64,000 nt of DNA. Source: AWTP1-13 sp963820375. Lineage in GTDB: Bacteria > Pseudomonadota > Alphaproteobacteria > Rhizobiales > Hyphomicrobiaceae. Position 1 is the first letter of the stretch. Every line of letters begins with the position of its first letter. Shown one piece after another: positions 1 through 9,088 of the stretch. A program made the translations under genes and the position numbers. The stretch is from NCBI GenBank assembly GCA_963820375.1, contig CAWFZX010000020.1, positions 186,001-250,000 on the forward strand, in the 5' to 3' direction. A model generated the notes under the pieces. The model worked only from the letters and a program-made list of their open reading frames with translations. It did not search any database and was not told where the DNA came from.

Positions 1-31
1 CGGCCGAGAGCTGGGACGGCGCGCGCACCGG

Positions 32-802
32 TCAGCTGCGGTTCTTGCGCTCTCTGATCTCGCCGAAGATCTGCCAGTCGGGCTTGCCCACCATCCCGAG
101 CCGTTGCTGGATCGCCGCCACGTGCGGGCGCAGGAAGGGATTGGTTTCTAGCTCGATACCGATCTGGGTTGGCAGCGTCGGCTTGCCCGCGGCGCGCAGT
201 TGATCGACCTCCTGCGCCCGCTTTTGCAGGGCCTCGTTCTCCGGCTCGATCGTCAGGGCGAAGCGCGCATTGGCCTGCGTATACTCGTGGCCACAATACA
301 CGACGGTGTCTTTTGGCAGAGCCATCAGCTTTTGCAGCGACTGCCACATCATCTGCGCGTTGCCTTCGATCACGCGGCCGCAGCCGATGGCAAACAGGGT
401 GTCGCCTGCAAAGGCGACGCTGGCGGACGGGCACCAGTAAGTAATATGGCCAGCGGTGTGACCGGGCGTGTCGAGCACGCGCATCTCGAACGACCCGAAC
501 TGAAACCTGTCGCCTTCCCCGACGGCCTCGTCGATGCCAGGGATCTTGGCTTGCTCGGCGCGCGGCCCCACGATCTTGCAGCCGGTCTGCTCCTTGAGCG
601 CCAGATTTCCCCCGGTATGATCGGCGTGATGATGGGTGGTTAGAATGTGGGTCAGCCGCCAGCCTTTTTCGTCGAGCGCGCGGGCCACCGTGCCGGCCTC
701 CGGCGCGTCGATTGATGCGGTCAGCTTGGCGGCGCTGTCGTGGATCAGCACTCCGAAATTATCGCTGAGGCAGGGAAATTGCTGAATCTCGAGCTTAGCC
801 AT
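32..802 (-). CDS. gloB: Hydroxyacylglutathione hydrolase (glyoxalase II)
   Basis: Metallo-beta-lactamase-fold thioesterase that hydrolyses S-lactoylglutathione to lactate and glutathione, the second step of cytoplasmic methylglyoxal detoxification. The metal-binding signature THHHADH is at residues 56-62, followed by DTPGHT, FAGDTLF and YCGHEYT, which supply the remaining ligands of the dinuclear site. The 256 residues match the family length. I start at the ATG giving MAKLEIQQFP because the homology begins there; the frame stays open 15 codons further upstream. It is divergent from a methyltransferase gene, an arrangement I recall from other alphaproteobacteria. Confidence 0.95.
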   Translation of the reverse strand: MAKLEIQQFPCLSDNFGVLIHDSAAKLTASIDAPEAGTVARALDEKGWRLTHILTTHHHADHTGGNLALKEQTGCKIVGPRAEQAKIPGIDEAVGEGDRFQFGSFEMRVLDTPGHTAGHITYWCPSASVAFAGDTLFAIGCGRVIEGNAQMMWQSLQKLMALPKDTVVYCGHEYTQANARFALTIEPENEALQKRAQEVDQLRAAGKPTLPTQIGIELETNPFLRPHVAAIQQRLGMVGKPDWQIFGEIRERKNRS

Positions 803-930
803 GGGGGGTCCCCTGCTCTCGCTTGCTTTTTTGCCGCCAACCCGCACCCTACCAGGAGGCTGATCGATTTCAACCCGGGCAATGGGCTAAAGGATAGTGG
901 GGCTCGGCAGCGTGGTGCGGCTGATTACTG

Positions 931-1671
931 ATGTCGTTGGATGTTGTTGACCTGCGTGCATTCTATGGCCGCCCGCTCGGCAGCGCGGTGCGTCGTCTGC
1001 TGACGCGCCGCATTCGCGCCCGTTGGCGCAACGTGCAGGGTGCACATCTCATGGGACTGGGCTTTGCGGTGCCCTATATCGGCATGTTTCGCGGCGAAGC
1101 CGCCTGCCTCGGTGCATTGATGCCGGCAACGCAGGGCGCCCTCGTTTGGCCGGCGAGCGACCACGTCCAAAGCGTGTTGGTCGAAGAGGCTATGCTGCCG
1201 CTCGGCGATGCTTCGCTTGACCGTTTGCTCGCCGTGCATTGCCTGGAGGCGGCAGAGCGCTCAGGGCCGCTGCTGCGGGAAATCTGGCGCGTGCTGAAGC
1301 CGGAGGGGCGCCTCTTGCTGATCGTGCCGAACCGTCGCGGCGTCTGGACGCGGCTCGATATCACGCCCTTCGGACACGGTCGGCCCTACAGCCGCGGCCA
1401 GCTCGAGCGCCTGCTGAACGATGCGTTGTTCACGCCGCTGGAATGGACCGGCGCGCTCTACATGCCTCCCATCGATCGGCAGTGGGTGGGACGGTGGTCG
1501 ACAGTCTTCGAGCGCGTCGGTGCCCGGCTGTGGCCCGGCTTCGCCGGCGTGATGATCGTTGAGGCGCGCAAGGAGTTGATGGGGGCATTGCCGGGCGTGG
1601 CCAAGCCCGCCCTTCAAACCGGCCTGGCGACCGCACAAAATACCCTCAAGCGCTGCGGCCCGCGCGGCTGA
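931..1671 (+). CDS. SAM-dependent methyltransferase-like protein
   Basis: Class I methyltransferase-type protein of 246 residues. The middle segment (LLREIWRVLKPEGRLLLIVP) matches the motif after the SAM-binding half of UbiE/type-11 methyltransferases, and DASLDRLLAVHCLE fits the acidic post-II region. The N-terminal GxGxG loop is not recognisable: the usual position reads GLGFAVPYIGMF, so SAM binding is likely but degenerate. It lies divergent from gloB with about 130 bases between, and no strong ribosome binding site precedes the ATG. The substrate is unknown; the family assignment rests on motif order. Confidence 0.8.
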   Translation: MSLDVVDLRAFYGRPLGSAVRRLLTRRIRARWRNVQGAHLMGLGFAVPYIGMFRGEAACLGALMPATQGALVWPASDHVQSVLVEEAMLPLGDASLDRLLAVHCLEAAERSGPLLREIWRVLKPEGRLLLIVPNRRGVWTRLDITPFGHGRPYSRGQLERLLNDALFTPLEWTGALYMPPIDRQWVGRWSTVFERVGARLWPGFAGVMIVEARKELMGALPGVAKPALQTGLATAQNTLKRCGPRG

Positions 1672-1722
1672 TGGGCGAGCTCGCGTTCGCCCGCCCGCGC
1701 TCCGCGGCTGCCGCTTGCCGGT

Positions 1723-2607
1723 TCAGGATTTGTTGGTCACGGCCAAATCGATTGCCGCGCGCAACTCGCCCCGCGCCCGCTCCAGAATGCTGCGCGCTGC
1801 CTCCAGCGAACATCCCTTCAGCAGCAGCACCGCCAGCTTGACGTTGCCGTCGGCGCGCAAAAGCGCTTGCTCGACCTCTGCCTCGCAGCTGCCGCTCAAG
1901 TGCCGCAGCATTTCCCTCTTGCGCCGCGTCAGCTTGCTGTTTGCCGCCTGCACGTCGACCATCAGGCCGCGGTAGACGTGGCCGAGGCGGATCATAACGA
2001 GCGTGGAGAGCAGGCTGAGCGTGATGCGTTGTGCGGTGCCTGCGTTCATGCGGGTCGAGCCGGCGATCGGCTCCGCACCGGTGTCGAGGAAAATGCCATG
2101 CTCCGCGTCACTCAGGAGGGGCGTGTTGGGGTTGTTGGCGATGCCGATGGTTAACGCCCCGCGCCGTTTGGCCTCGCGCAGACACGACAACGTGAAAGGC
2201 GTCGTGCCGCTCGCTGCCACCGCCAGCATGACGTCCCGCTCGCCGACGTCACCCAGCTCCGCGCCGCGCCCGACCTGATCCTCCGCGCCTTCGACCGCCT
2301 GCATCATGGCGGCCCCGCCTCCGGCAATCAAGAGCAGCAAACGCTCGCGCGGCCAGCCGAAGGTCGGCATCAGCTCAGCGCCGTCCTGCACGGCCAAGCG
2401 CCCGGAGGTTCCAGCACCCGCATAGATCAGACGCCCACCCTGGCGCAGCCGCGGCTCCATGGCCAGCGCCGCCCGTTCGATCGCCGGCAGGGCGGTCCGT
2501 ACCGCGGCAACCGCTGCAAATTGCCCGCCGATCATCGCCTCCAGAACCTCGGCGGGTTCCCAGACGTCGATGTCGGCAAAGCGTGGGCTGGGGCGTTCTG
2601 TCAGCAT
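1723..2607 (-). CDS. murQ: N-acetylmuramic acid 6-phosphate etherase
   Basis: Cleaves the lactyl ether of MurNAc-6-phosphate to give GlcNAc-6-phosphate and D-lactate during cell-wall recycling. The SIS domain shows the MurQ signatures YAGAGTSGRL, VAASGTTPFT and EPIAGSTRMNAGTAQR. A C-terminal helical region follows (NGNVKLAVLLLKG in family terms, here DGNVKLAVLLLKG). I start at the ATG beginning MLTERPSPRF because MurQ proteins begin with that motif, giving 294 residues; an in-frame GTG lies 39 bases upstream. It is divergent from a second SIS-domain gene, so the pair probably handles recycled amino sugars. Confidence 0.93.
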   Translation of the reverse strand: MLTERPSPRFADIDVWEPAEVLEAMIGGQFAAVAAVRTALPAIERAALAMEPRLRQGGRLIYAGAGTSGRLAVQDGAELMPTFGWPRERLLLLIAGGGAAMMQAVEGAEDQVGRGAELGDVGERDVMLAVAASGTTPFTLSCLREAKRRGALTIGIANNPNTPLLSDAEHGIFLDTGAEPIAGSTRMNAGTAQRITLSLLSTLVMIRLGHVYRGLMVDVQAANSKLTRRKREMLRHLSGSCEAEVEQALLRADGNVKLAVLLLKGCSLEAARSILERARGELRAAIDLAVTNKS

Positions 2608-2746
2608 GGGACTGGGCTCATTGCCTGAGAATGTAACGCTCGTCACCGAATTTAAGTTCTCGCGCGTCTATGGGCAGCAACCAGCAAGTGCGGTATGTGC
2701 GTAGCATGCAATCTGAGGCAGCTGGTGTGCATGGGGGTGAATCCCG

Positions 2747-3775
2747 ATGACCCACCGATCACTTACGGCCCAGGAGATTGCCGCCGCCCCGGATATCGTT
2801 GCGCGGCAGGCCGGCTCCCTCGCCGAGCCTTTGGCGCGCCTGGTCGCGCGCCTCGACCAGCGTCCTCCCCAGCTGGTTGTCACCTGCGCCAGAGGCAGTT
2901 CGGCGCACGCGGCCACCTTCGGCAAGCATCTGATTGAGCGCTACCTCGCCATTCCCGTGGCGGCGGCGGCACCGAGCATCGCCAGCGTCTACCATTTGAG
3001 CCTGCGGCTGCAAGATCAGCTCGTGCTGCTGATCTCGCAATCGGGCAAAAGCGACGACCTGATCGCCTTTGCCCGCCGGGCGCAAGCGTCGGGGGCCGTT
3101 ACCGTTGCGGTCACCAACGACGCCGCGGCGCCGCTGGCTGCGGCCTGCGAGTTCGTGCTGCCGATCGGCGCCGGACCCGAGCTCAGCGTGGCGGCGACGA
3201 AGACCTTCGTATCGACGGTGTCGGCCCTGCTGCGACTGACGGCGGCCTGGGCACGCCTTGAGCCGCTGGCCGCCGCGGTGCAGCGGCTGCCCTTGCGTCT
3301 GGCCGAGGCCGGCAACCTGGATTGGGGCGCAAGTGCCGCGGCGCTGGCCGGCGCTGCCAGCCTCGTCACCATCGGGCGTGGTCCAACCTTGGCCATCGCC
3401 AGGGAGGCGGCACTCAAGCTGAAGGAAACCTGCAACCTGCACGCGGAGGCCTTCAGCGGAGCCGAATTCCTGCACGGTCCGGTGGCGCTCGTCTCGCCGC
3501 GCTATCCCGTGCTCCTGTTCATGCCCACCGATGCCGCCGCGCACGGCATGCGGGAGTTCGCCGGGCTCGTGCGCAGCAAGGGGTCGGTGCTGTTTGCCGC
3601 AGAAGCGGGACCGGTCGCACCGCACCGGTTGCCGGTGCTGGCGACGGACCAGCCCGAGACCGACGCGGTTTGCTTGATCCAGAGTTTTTATACGATGATC
3701 GTCGGATTGGCCGAGCGGCTCGGCACCGACATCGATAAACCCCGCAACCTCAACAAGGTCACACGCACGCTCTAG
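2747..3775 (+). CDS. SIS-domain glucosamine-6-phosphate deaminase (NagB-II type)
   Basis: Two consecutive SIS domains fill the 342 residues. The first carries CARGSSAHAATFGKHL and LLISQSGKSDDL, the phosphosugar-binding serines shared with the isomerase half of GlmS. The second carries TIGRGPTLAIAREAALKLKE and EAFSGAEFLHGP. There is no N-terminal glutaminase domain, so it is not GlmS. It fits the NagB-II/AgaS-like deaminases, which convert GlcN-6-phosphate to fructose-6-phosphate and ammonia. Divergent pairing with murQ supports a role after MurQ. A NagA deacetylase that would link the two steps is not in the window. Confidence 0.85.
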   Translation: MTHRSLTAQEIAAAPDIVARQAGSLAEPLARLVARLDQRPPQLVVTCARGSSAHAATFGKHLIERYLAIPVAAAAPSIASVYHLSLRLQDQLVLLISQSGKSDDLIAFARRAQASGAVTVAVTNDAAAPLAAACEFVLPIGAGPELSVAATKTFVSTVSALLRLTAAWARLEPLAAAVQRLPLRLAEAGNLDWGASAAALAGAASLVTIGRGPTLAIAREAALKLKETCNLHAEAFSGAEFLHGPVALVSPRYPVLLFMPTDAAAHGMREFAGLVRSKGSVLFAAEAGPVAPHRLPVLATDQPETDAVCLIQSFYTMIVGLAERLGTDIDKPRNLNKVTRTL

Positions 3776-3852
3776 AGCGAGCGCGCGGTCGCTGCCTGCC
3801 CGAGCGCCCGGTGCGCGCCTGCGGCTTTGCGCCTTTCGCGTGTGTCCTTTGT

Positions 3853-3873
3853 CGCCGCTTTGCGCTTGCGGCG
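3853..3873. terminator. Inverted repeat between convergent genes
   Basis: CGCCGC and GCGGCG, separated by nine bases, form a 6-bp stem two bases beyond the metW stop. It lies between the convergent NagB-II and metW genes. Neither strand has a clear U-tract, so a bidirectional terminator role is only a suggestion. Confidence 0.25.
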
Positions 3874-3875
3874 AG

Positions 3876-4538
3876 CTAGTCTTGCCGCGCCGGCTGCCGC
3901 TGGCCGCGTTGCCCATGCCGCGTCAGCATGAACACGGCTTTCTCGCCCAGGGCGTTGTGGACCGTCAGGGGGAGCCAGGTGCCGAGTTTCTGGCCCTTCA
4001 GGTTGAAGGCGACGGCGCGTTCGACGCCGGCGCCCGTGATGCGGCACAGATCGGCGAAATCCTTGATCGTGCAGAGGTGGGCGTTGGGGCTGACGTACCA
4101 GGAGTCGGGCAGGTTCTTGGTCACCGGCATGCGGCCCGTGAAAAGCAGCTGGCCGCGCACCTGCCAGTGGCCGAAGTTGGGGAACGAGACGATGGCGCGA
4201 CGGCCAATGCGCAGGAGGTTTTGCAGGACCGTCTTGGGGTGCCGCGTCGCCTGAATCGTCAGGCTGAGGATGGCATAGTCAAATGCGGCATCGGGGTAGT
4301 CGGCAAGATCGCGATCGGCGTCACCTTGGATCACCGACAGGCCGCGCGCCACACAGGCGTTGACGCGTTCGCGGCTCACCTCGATGCCGCGGCCGTCGAC
4401 GTTTTTGGTGTCGGCGAGAAGCTGCAGCAAGGCGCCGTCGCCGCAACCCACATCGAGGACCCGCGAACCGGCCTTCACCATCTCGGCGATCAAAAGATGG
4501 TCGACGCGATGTTGACCGGGATTGCTGGGAGCAAGCAT
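3876..4538 (-). CDS. metW: Methionine biosynthesis protein MetW
   Basis: Class I methyltransferase-fold protein of 220 residues with the SAM-loop motif VLDVGCGDGALL and the family signatures LSLTIQATRHP, ISFPNFGHWQVR (here VSFPNFGHWQVR) and PDSWYVSPNAHLCTIKDF. In many alpha- and betaproteobacteria MetW is encoded after MetX and is needed for full homoserine acyltransferase activity; its exact chemistry is less settled. Its ATG overlaps the metX stop by one base (TGATG), so translation is probably coupled to metX. Confidence 0.95.
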   Translation of the reverse strand: MLAPSNPGQHRVDHLLIAEMVKAGSRVLDVGCGDGALLQLLADTKNVDGRGIEVSRERVNACVARGLSVIQGDADRDLADYPDAAFDYAILSLTIQATRHPKTVLQNLLRIGRRAIVSFPNFGHWQVRGQLLFTGRMPVTKNLPDSWYVSPNAHLCTIKDFADLCRITGAGVERAVAFNLKGQKLGTWLPLTVHNALGEKAVFMLTRHGQRGQRQPARQD

Positions 4539-5737
4539 CAGGCGCTCCCGGTTAGCTTCAGGCGACGTTTGGCCGCCGCGTTCAGAAAGCCACGAATGGT
4601 GGCAAACAGCTCGGGCTCTTCCAGCAGAAAGGCGTCGTGACCCTTGTCGGATTCGATTTCGACGAAGCTGACGTTAGCCGCCACCGCATTCAGGGCCTGG
4701 ACGATCTCTCGGCTTTCACGCGTTGGATAGAGCCAATCGCTGGTGAAGGAAACCACGCAAAATCTCGTCTTGCAGCCCCTGAAGGCATTGGCGAGCACAT
4801 CGCCGTGCTCGGCGGCGAGGTCGAAGTAGTCCATGGCGCGGGTGATGTAGAGATAGCTGTTGGCATCGAAACGGTCGACGAAGGTCGAGCCCTGATGCCG
4901 CAGATAGCTCTCCACCTGAAAATCGGCGTTGAAGCTGAAGGTCTTGGCGGCCAGGTCCTGCAGGCTGCGCCCGAACTTGCGGTGCAAGGCTTCTTCCGAA
5001 AGGTAGGTGATGTGCGCCGCCATGCGCGCCACGGCAAGGCCGTTGCGTGGCACCTTGCCGAATTCGTGATAGCGCCCCTGACACCAATCGGGGTCGGCCA
5101 TCACCGCCTGCCGACCGACCTCGTGGAAGGCGATGTTTTGCGAGGAATGCCAGGCTGCCGTGGCGATCGGCATGGCCGAGAAAACGCGATCGGGATGGCG
5201 GGCCACCCATTCGAGCACCTGCATGCCGCCCATCGATCCGCCGGCCACACTGAATAGCTGATCGATGCCCAGCCGGTCGATCAGGCGCACTTGCGCATCG
5301 ACCATGTCGCCGATGGTGATGACGGGAAAGTCGAGCCCCCACGGGCGCCCGGTGCTGGGATTGATGCTGGCAGGGCCGGTCGAGCCCAAGCAGCCGCCGA
5401 GGATGTTCGGGCAGATCACAAAGAAACGGTTGGTATCGATCGGCTTGCCAGGCCCCACCATGGTTTCCCACCAGCCGGGCTTGCCGGTGACGGGATGCTC
5501 GCTGGCGACATATTGGTCCAAGGTGAGGGCGTGGCAGATCAGGATGGCATTCGACTTGTCGGCATTGAGTGAGCCATAGGTCTTGTAGGCGATGCGCACC
5601 GGCGCCAACAGCTTGTCGCAATCGAGACGCAGCGGCTCGCTGGCGGGAAGGTCGATGTAATCGCTGCTGGGGTTGGTCGCCTCCAGCATGCGGGCATCGG
5701 TCGATGCCAGTAAATCACGCGGATCTGCCGTGTTCAT
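4538..5737 (-). CDS. metX: Homoserine O-acetyltransferase (MetX family)
   Basis: Alpha/beta-hydrolase-fold acyltransferase that acylates homoserine at the first committed step of methionine synthesis. The nucleophile elbow GGSMGGMQ places the catalytic serine at residue 168. FTSDWLYP holds the catalytic aspartate and ESDKGHDAFL the histidine. Upstream motifs NAILICHALT, GPGKPIDTNRFFVICPNILGGC and GSTGPASINP are typical. Length (399) is normal. Acetyl versus succinyl specificity cannot be settled from these motifs alone. metW follows with a one-base overlap. A possible -35 (TTGACA, 5769-5774 on the minus strand) lies upstream, but no convincing -10 follows. Confidence 0.95.
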   Translation of the reverse strand: MNTADPRDLLASTDARMLEATNPSSDYIDLPASEPLRLDCDKLLAPVRIAYKTYGSLNADKSNAILICHALTLDQYVASEHPVTGKPGWWETMVGPGKPIDTNRFFVICPNILGGCLGSTGPASINPSTGRPWGLDFPVITIGDMVDAQVRLIDRLGIDQLFSVAGGSMGGMQVLEWVARHPDRVFSAMPIATAAWHSSQNIAFHEVGRQAVMADPDWCQGRYHEFGKVPRNGLAVARMAAHITYLSEEALHRKFGRSLQDLAAKTFSFNADFQVESYLRHQGSTFVDRFDANSYLYITRAMDYFDLAAEHGDVLANAFRGCKTRFCVVSFTSDWLYPTRESREIVQALNAVAANVSFVEIESDKGHDAFLLEEPELFATIRGFLNAAAKRRLKLTGSA

Positions 5738-5842
5738 AGGCGCTGTTAGCTAGGCTCTCACGCGCGAATGTCAATGAATTCTTTGCCCGCGCCTTTTGCA
5801 AAGCCCCGCCATGCACGATGTAATGCAGCGAGGAGGTGTTCC

Positions 5843-6520
5843 ATGATCGATCCATCCACGCCCAGGGGCCGCATTCTGCTGGCCGCCCTCGCCTGTGCCG
5901 CCGACCGAAGTTGGGCCCAGGTCAGCCTGCTGGACATTGCCGAGCATGCCAAGGTGCCGCTTGGCGAGATGCGTGATCTGTTCGCAAGCAAGAGCGCGAT
6001 CATCGCCGAGCTCATGCGCACCGTCGATCGCGAGGTGTTGCAGCGCGTCGATCGTGCCCAGGGCCAGGAAAAGCGCGATCTCTTGTTCGACGTCCTGATG
6101 ACCCGGTTCGATGTGCTGAGCCCGTACAAGGCAGCACTCAAATCGATGGCCAAATCGGGCGGCGCCGAGCTGTCGTTGGCTGGGCCGCTGCTGTCCTCGC
6201 AGCACTGGATGCTGCAGGCTGCCGGCATCGATAGCAGTGGACCAGGCGGTGCGCTGCGCGTGGCTGGACTGGTCGGCGTCTATGCATCGGTCTTTCGCGT
6301 CTGGCTTGAGGATGACGATCCGGGGCACGCCCGCACCATGGCCGCGCTCGATCGGCGCCTACGCCGCGGCGAGCGCGCGCTGCGCGCGGCCGACGGCGCA
6401 GCTTCGACGTTGCAACGCTTGGCAACGGCGGCGCCGGATTTCCTGCGCTCGCTGTTGCGGGGCGGCCGCCAGACCCCCCCCACCCCCGATCCGGCGCCCG
6501 ATCCCGAGCCGAAGACCTAA
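5843..6520 (+). CDS. COQ9-like / TetR-type protein
   Basis: A 225-residue protein of the COQ9/rpsU-divergent family. The N-terminal third resembles a TetR helix-turn-helix (SLLDIAEHAKVPLGEMRDLF), followed by the conserved DVLMTRFDVLSPYKAALKSM segment. COQ9 proteins bind lipids and assist ubiquinone synthesis; bacterial members are often annotated as TetR regulators, so the role here stays open. The start is fixed by AGGAGGT at 5831-5837, five bases before the ATG; an upstream in-frame ATG lacks a binding site. The tail is proline-rich. csaA follows after 26 bases, probably in the same transcript. Confidence 0.8.
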   Translation: MIDPSTPRGRILLAALACAADRSWAQVSLLDIAEHAKVPLGEMRDLFASKSAIIAELMRTVDREVLQRVDRAQGQEKRDLLFDVLMTRFDVLSPYKAALKSMAKSGGAELSLAGPLLSSQHWMLQAAGIDSSGPGGALRVAGLVGVYASVFRVWLEDDDPGHARTMAALDRRLRRGERALRAADGAASTLQRLATAAPDFLRSLLRGGRQTPPTPDPAPDPEPKT

Positions 6521-6546
6521 GCTTTGTACGTCTGCTGGAGAGTCGC

Positions 6547-6906
6547 ATGCCCCAGGCAAGGCCCGTCCCCGCACGCATTGCCTTCGACGATTTCCTAAAA
6601 GTCGACGTCCGCGTCGGCACGATTCTCGCCGCCGAGCCCCTGGCGGGCGCGCGCAAGCCGGCGCTCCGGCTCGAGATCGATTTCGGCCCGCAGATCGGCG
6701 TCAAGAAGAGTTCAGCGCAAATCACCGCGCACTACGTGCCGCAGGCGTTGATCGGCCGGCAGGTTGCGGCGGTGGTGAATTTTCCCCCGCGCCAGATCGG
6801 CAAGATGATCTCAGAAGTGCTAACGCTCGGCTTCCCTGACGCCGCTGGCGAGGTCGTGCTGGTCATGCCGGAGCGGGCCGTGCCCAACGGCGGGCGGCTG
6901 TTCTAG
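6547..6906 (+). CDS. csaA: tRNA-binding protein CsaA
   Basis: Small OB-fold protein (119 residues) of the tRNA_bind family related to the C-terminal domains of MetRS and PheRS beta. Motifs FLKVDVRVGTI, LRLEIDFGPQIGVKKSSAQIT and VNFPPRQIGKMISEVLTLG are typical of CsaA, which acts as a dimer and has been linked to tRNA binding and export chaperoning. GGAGAG lies before the ATG. It is 26 bases downstream of the COQ9-like gene. Confidence 0.93.
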   Translation: MPQARPVPARIAFDDFLKVDVRVGTILAAEPLAGARKPALRLEIDFGPQIGVKKSSAQITAHYVPQALIGRQVAAVVNFPPRQIGKMISEVLTLGFPDAAGEVVLVMPERAVPNGGRLF

Positions 6907-7000
6907 TCGCCGTCAGCGCCGATTGCCTTTGCCTCGCCGGCGAGGCAAAAGCAAAAAACCGGTCTGGCGATGGCGGCAACGGGAAAGCAGGGGAAGGCTG

Positions 7001-7657
7001 ATGCTGACGATCTACGGCGTTTATCGCTCGCGTGCCTCGCGCAACCTTTGGTTGGCCGGCGAGCTCGGGCTCTCCTTCAAACATGTCCCGGTGATGCAGG
7101 CCTATCGCCTGCCGCATCCGACCGCCGCCGACGCGCCGCTGAATACGCGTTCGCCGGAGTTTTTGCGGGTCAATCCGAACGGGCATATTCCCACCATTGA
7201 GGATGACGGGTTGGTGCTGCACGAATCGCTCGCCATCAACCTCTACCTGGCCAAGAAGCATGGCGGCCCACTGGCTCCCGCCACCCTGGCGGAGGACGGC
7301 TTGATGGGCATGTGGGCTCTGTGGGCGGCAACGGAGGTCGAACCGCAGGCGCTGCAGCTCATGAATCACCGGCTCGGCTATGCCCCGGACAAGCGCGATG
7401 CCAGGATCGCACAAGCCGCCGTCGAGGCGCTGCGCGCGCCCTTCGCCGTGCTCGAGCGGGCGCTGGCGGCCACCGGCTTTGCCGTCGCCAACCGCTTCAC
7501 GGTCGCCGACCTTAATTTGGCAGAGGTGTTCCGCTACGCGATGCCGGCGCCGGAGCTGTTCGCAGCCAGCCCCCGCCTGGCGGGCTGGCTCGCCGCCTGC
7601 CAGGCGCGACCGGCCTTCCAGGCCATGATGGCGCGGCGCGAGAGCGAACCGGCATGA
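7001..7657 (+). CDS. Glutathione S-transferase family protein
   Basis: Cytosolic GST of 218 residues. The N-terminal thioredoxin-fold half begins MLTIYGVYRSRASRN, where the serine or tyrosine near residues 5-10 would activate glutathione. It carries the cis-proline and gamma-Glu binding region NPNGHIPTIEDDGLVLHESLAI. The C-terminal helical domain contains FTVADLNLAEV, the N-capping box. The ATG at 7001 follows GGGAAGG and matches the start of homology; the frame is open further upstream. The substrate is unknown. Confidence 0.9.
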   Translation: MLTIYGVYRSRASRNLWLAGELGLSFKHVPVMQAYRLPHPTAADAPLNTRSPEFLRVNPNGHIPTIEDDGLVLHESLAINLYLAKKHGGPLAPATLAEDGLMGMWALWAATEVEPQALQLMNHRLGYAPDKRDARIAQAAVEALRAPFAVLERALAATGFAVANRFTVADLNLAEVFRYAMPAPELFAASPRLAGWLAACQARPAFQAMMARRESEPA

Positions 7658-7663
7658 GGCCCC

Positions 7664-9073
7664 TCACAAGGGCACGCGCATGGTGGCGCGCAGGCCGCCC
7701 ATGGAGCTGACGCCAAGGGCGATGTCGCCGCCGTGGCTGCGCGCGATATCGCGGGCGATCGCCAAGCCAAGCCCCGAATTGCCGGCGTCCTGGTTGCGCG
7801 CGTGATCGAGCCGGTAGAAGGGTCGGAAGACATTGTCGCGTTCGGTCGCGGGAATGCCCGGGCCGTCGTCGTCGACCTCGATGCGCAGCCAGCACTCCTC
7901 GGCGGCCGCGCGAATGACGACATTGTCGCCAAAACGGGCGGCATTGGTGACGAGGTTGGTAATTGCCCGCTTGAAGGCCTGCCGTTTGAGCGGCAACACC
8001 AGGGGGCGGCGCGGATGGCGCATGCGCACCTCGATCGGCGCCCCGATGTGCTCGGTCTCTTCCTGCACTTCCCCCAGCAACTCGCCGACGTCGGTCGGCG
8101 CGGCCTCCTCCCCGCCGTCACCCTTGGCGAAGGCCAGATAGTCTTCGAGCATGTGCTGCATCTCATTGACGTCATCGCGCAGCGCGGCAATCTCGGGGCC
8201 ATCGCCCAGCAAGGCTAGCTCGAGCTTGAAGCGGGTAAGGACGGTGCGCAAATCATGGCTCACGCCCGCCAGCATGGAGGTACGCTGCTCGACGTGATGG
8301 CGGATCCTGTCTCTCATCTCTAGGAAGGCGGACGCCGCCTGACGCACCTCGCGCGCCCCGCGCGGCCGGAAGTCCTGCGGCACCGGGCGACCCTTGCCGA
8401 AGGCGTCGGCGGCTTCGGCAAGGCGCAGAATTGGCCGGATCTGATTGCGCAGGAAGGCAATCGCCACGGTCAGGAGCACGACGGAAGTGCCCACCATCCA
8501 GATCAGGAAGATGTGGGAGTTGGATGCATAGGTTTGTCCGCGCTGTGCGGTGAAGCGCAAGATCGCCCGGTCGAGCTTGACGCGCACCTCCACCAGCCGT
8601 GACTGCCCGACGGTGTCGATCCAGAACGGCCGGTTCACGAAGGTGCGCAGCTCATCCGATAGCGCCCGATCGAGCAGATCGAAAAACGGCTTGGGCTGCG
8701 CCGTCGGCAGATTTCCCGCGGGTAGGATCTCGAGCGTGAAACCGAATTTGCTCTGGGCGAGCTCCGCGAGCCGCGTGCCGTCTTCCGAATTCTCGTAGAT
8801 GGAGACGATCGCCGCCATGTCGCGCGCCGTGGCTTCCGACAGCCTGCGCGTCACCTGATTCCAATGCCGCTCCATGAAGGCGAAGGCAACCACGCTCTCC
8901 AGCAGCACGATCGGGGCGATGATGATGATCAGGGCGCGTGCATAAAGGCCCTTCGGCGCCAGCTCTGTGAGCAGGCCACTGACACCGGCCCACGCGCCCT
9001 TCGGCAAGCCAAGCGCGGCAAGCCGCTGGCGCCAGCTGGCGGTGGTGCGGATGAGCCTATGCGCTATCGCCAT
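7664..9073 (-). CDS. Sensor histidine kinase (EnvZ-like)
   Basis: Inner-membrane kinase of 469 residues: TM1 about 46-66, periplasmic loop 67-186, TM2 about 187-207, then HAMP, DHp and HATPase_c. The phospho-acceptor is H273 in LAGVSHDLRTVLTRFKLEL. The N box reads NLVTNAARFGD, G1 DDDGPGIP and G2 GNSGLGLAIARDI. Order and spacing are those of EnvZ-type kinases that pair with OmpR-like regulators. It is the last gene of a MarR-regulator-kinase operon, 15 bases after the regulator. The signal is unknown. Confidence 0.95.
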   Translation of the reverse strand: MAIAHRLIRTTASWRQRLAALGLPKGAWAGVSGLLTELAPKGLYARALIIIIAPIVLLESVVAFAFMERHWNQVTRRLSEATARDMAAIVSIYENSEDGTRLAELAQSKFGFTLEILPAGNLPTAQPKPFFDLLDRALSDELRTFVNRPFWIDTVGQSRLVEVRVKLDRAILRFTAQRGQTYASNSHIFLIWMVGTSVVLLTVAIAFLRNQIRPILRLAEAADAFGKGRPVPQDFRPRGAREVRQAASAFLEMRDRIRHHVEQRTSMLAGVSHDLRTVLTRFKLELALLGDGPEIAALRDDVNEMQHMLEDYLAFAKGDGGEEAAPTDVGELLGEVQEETEHIGAPIEVRMRHPRRPLVLPLKRQAFKRAITNLVTNAARFGDNVVIRAAAEECWLRIEVDDDGPGIPATERDNVFRPFYRLDHARNQDAGNSGLGLAIARDIARSHGGDIALGVSSMGGLRATMRVPL

Positions 9074-9088
9074 CGGGCGCCGTGCCCC

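Noticed and set aside
5738..5842. SAM-II riboswitch upstream of metX
   Set aside because: The leader contains GCGCGTGA and AGCTAA pieces that recall the motif, but the conserved first loop and the pseudoknot partner are missing and the untranslated leader is very short.
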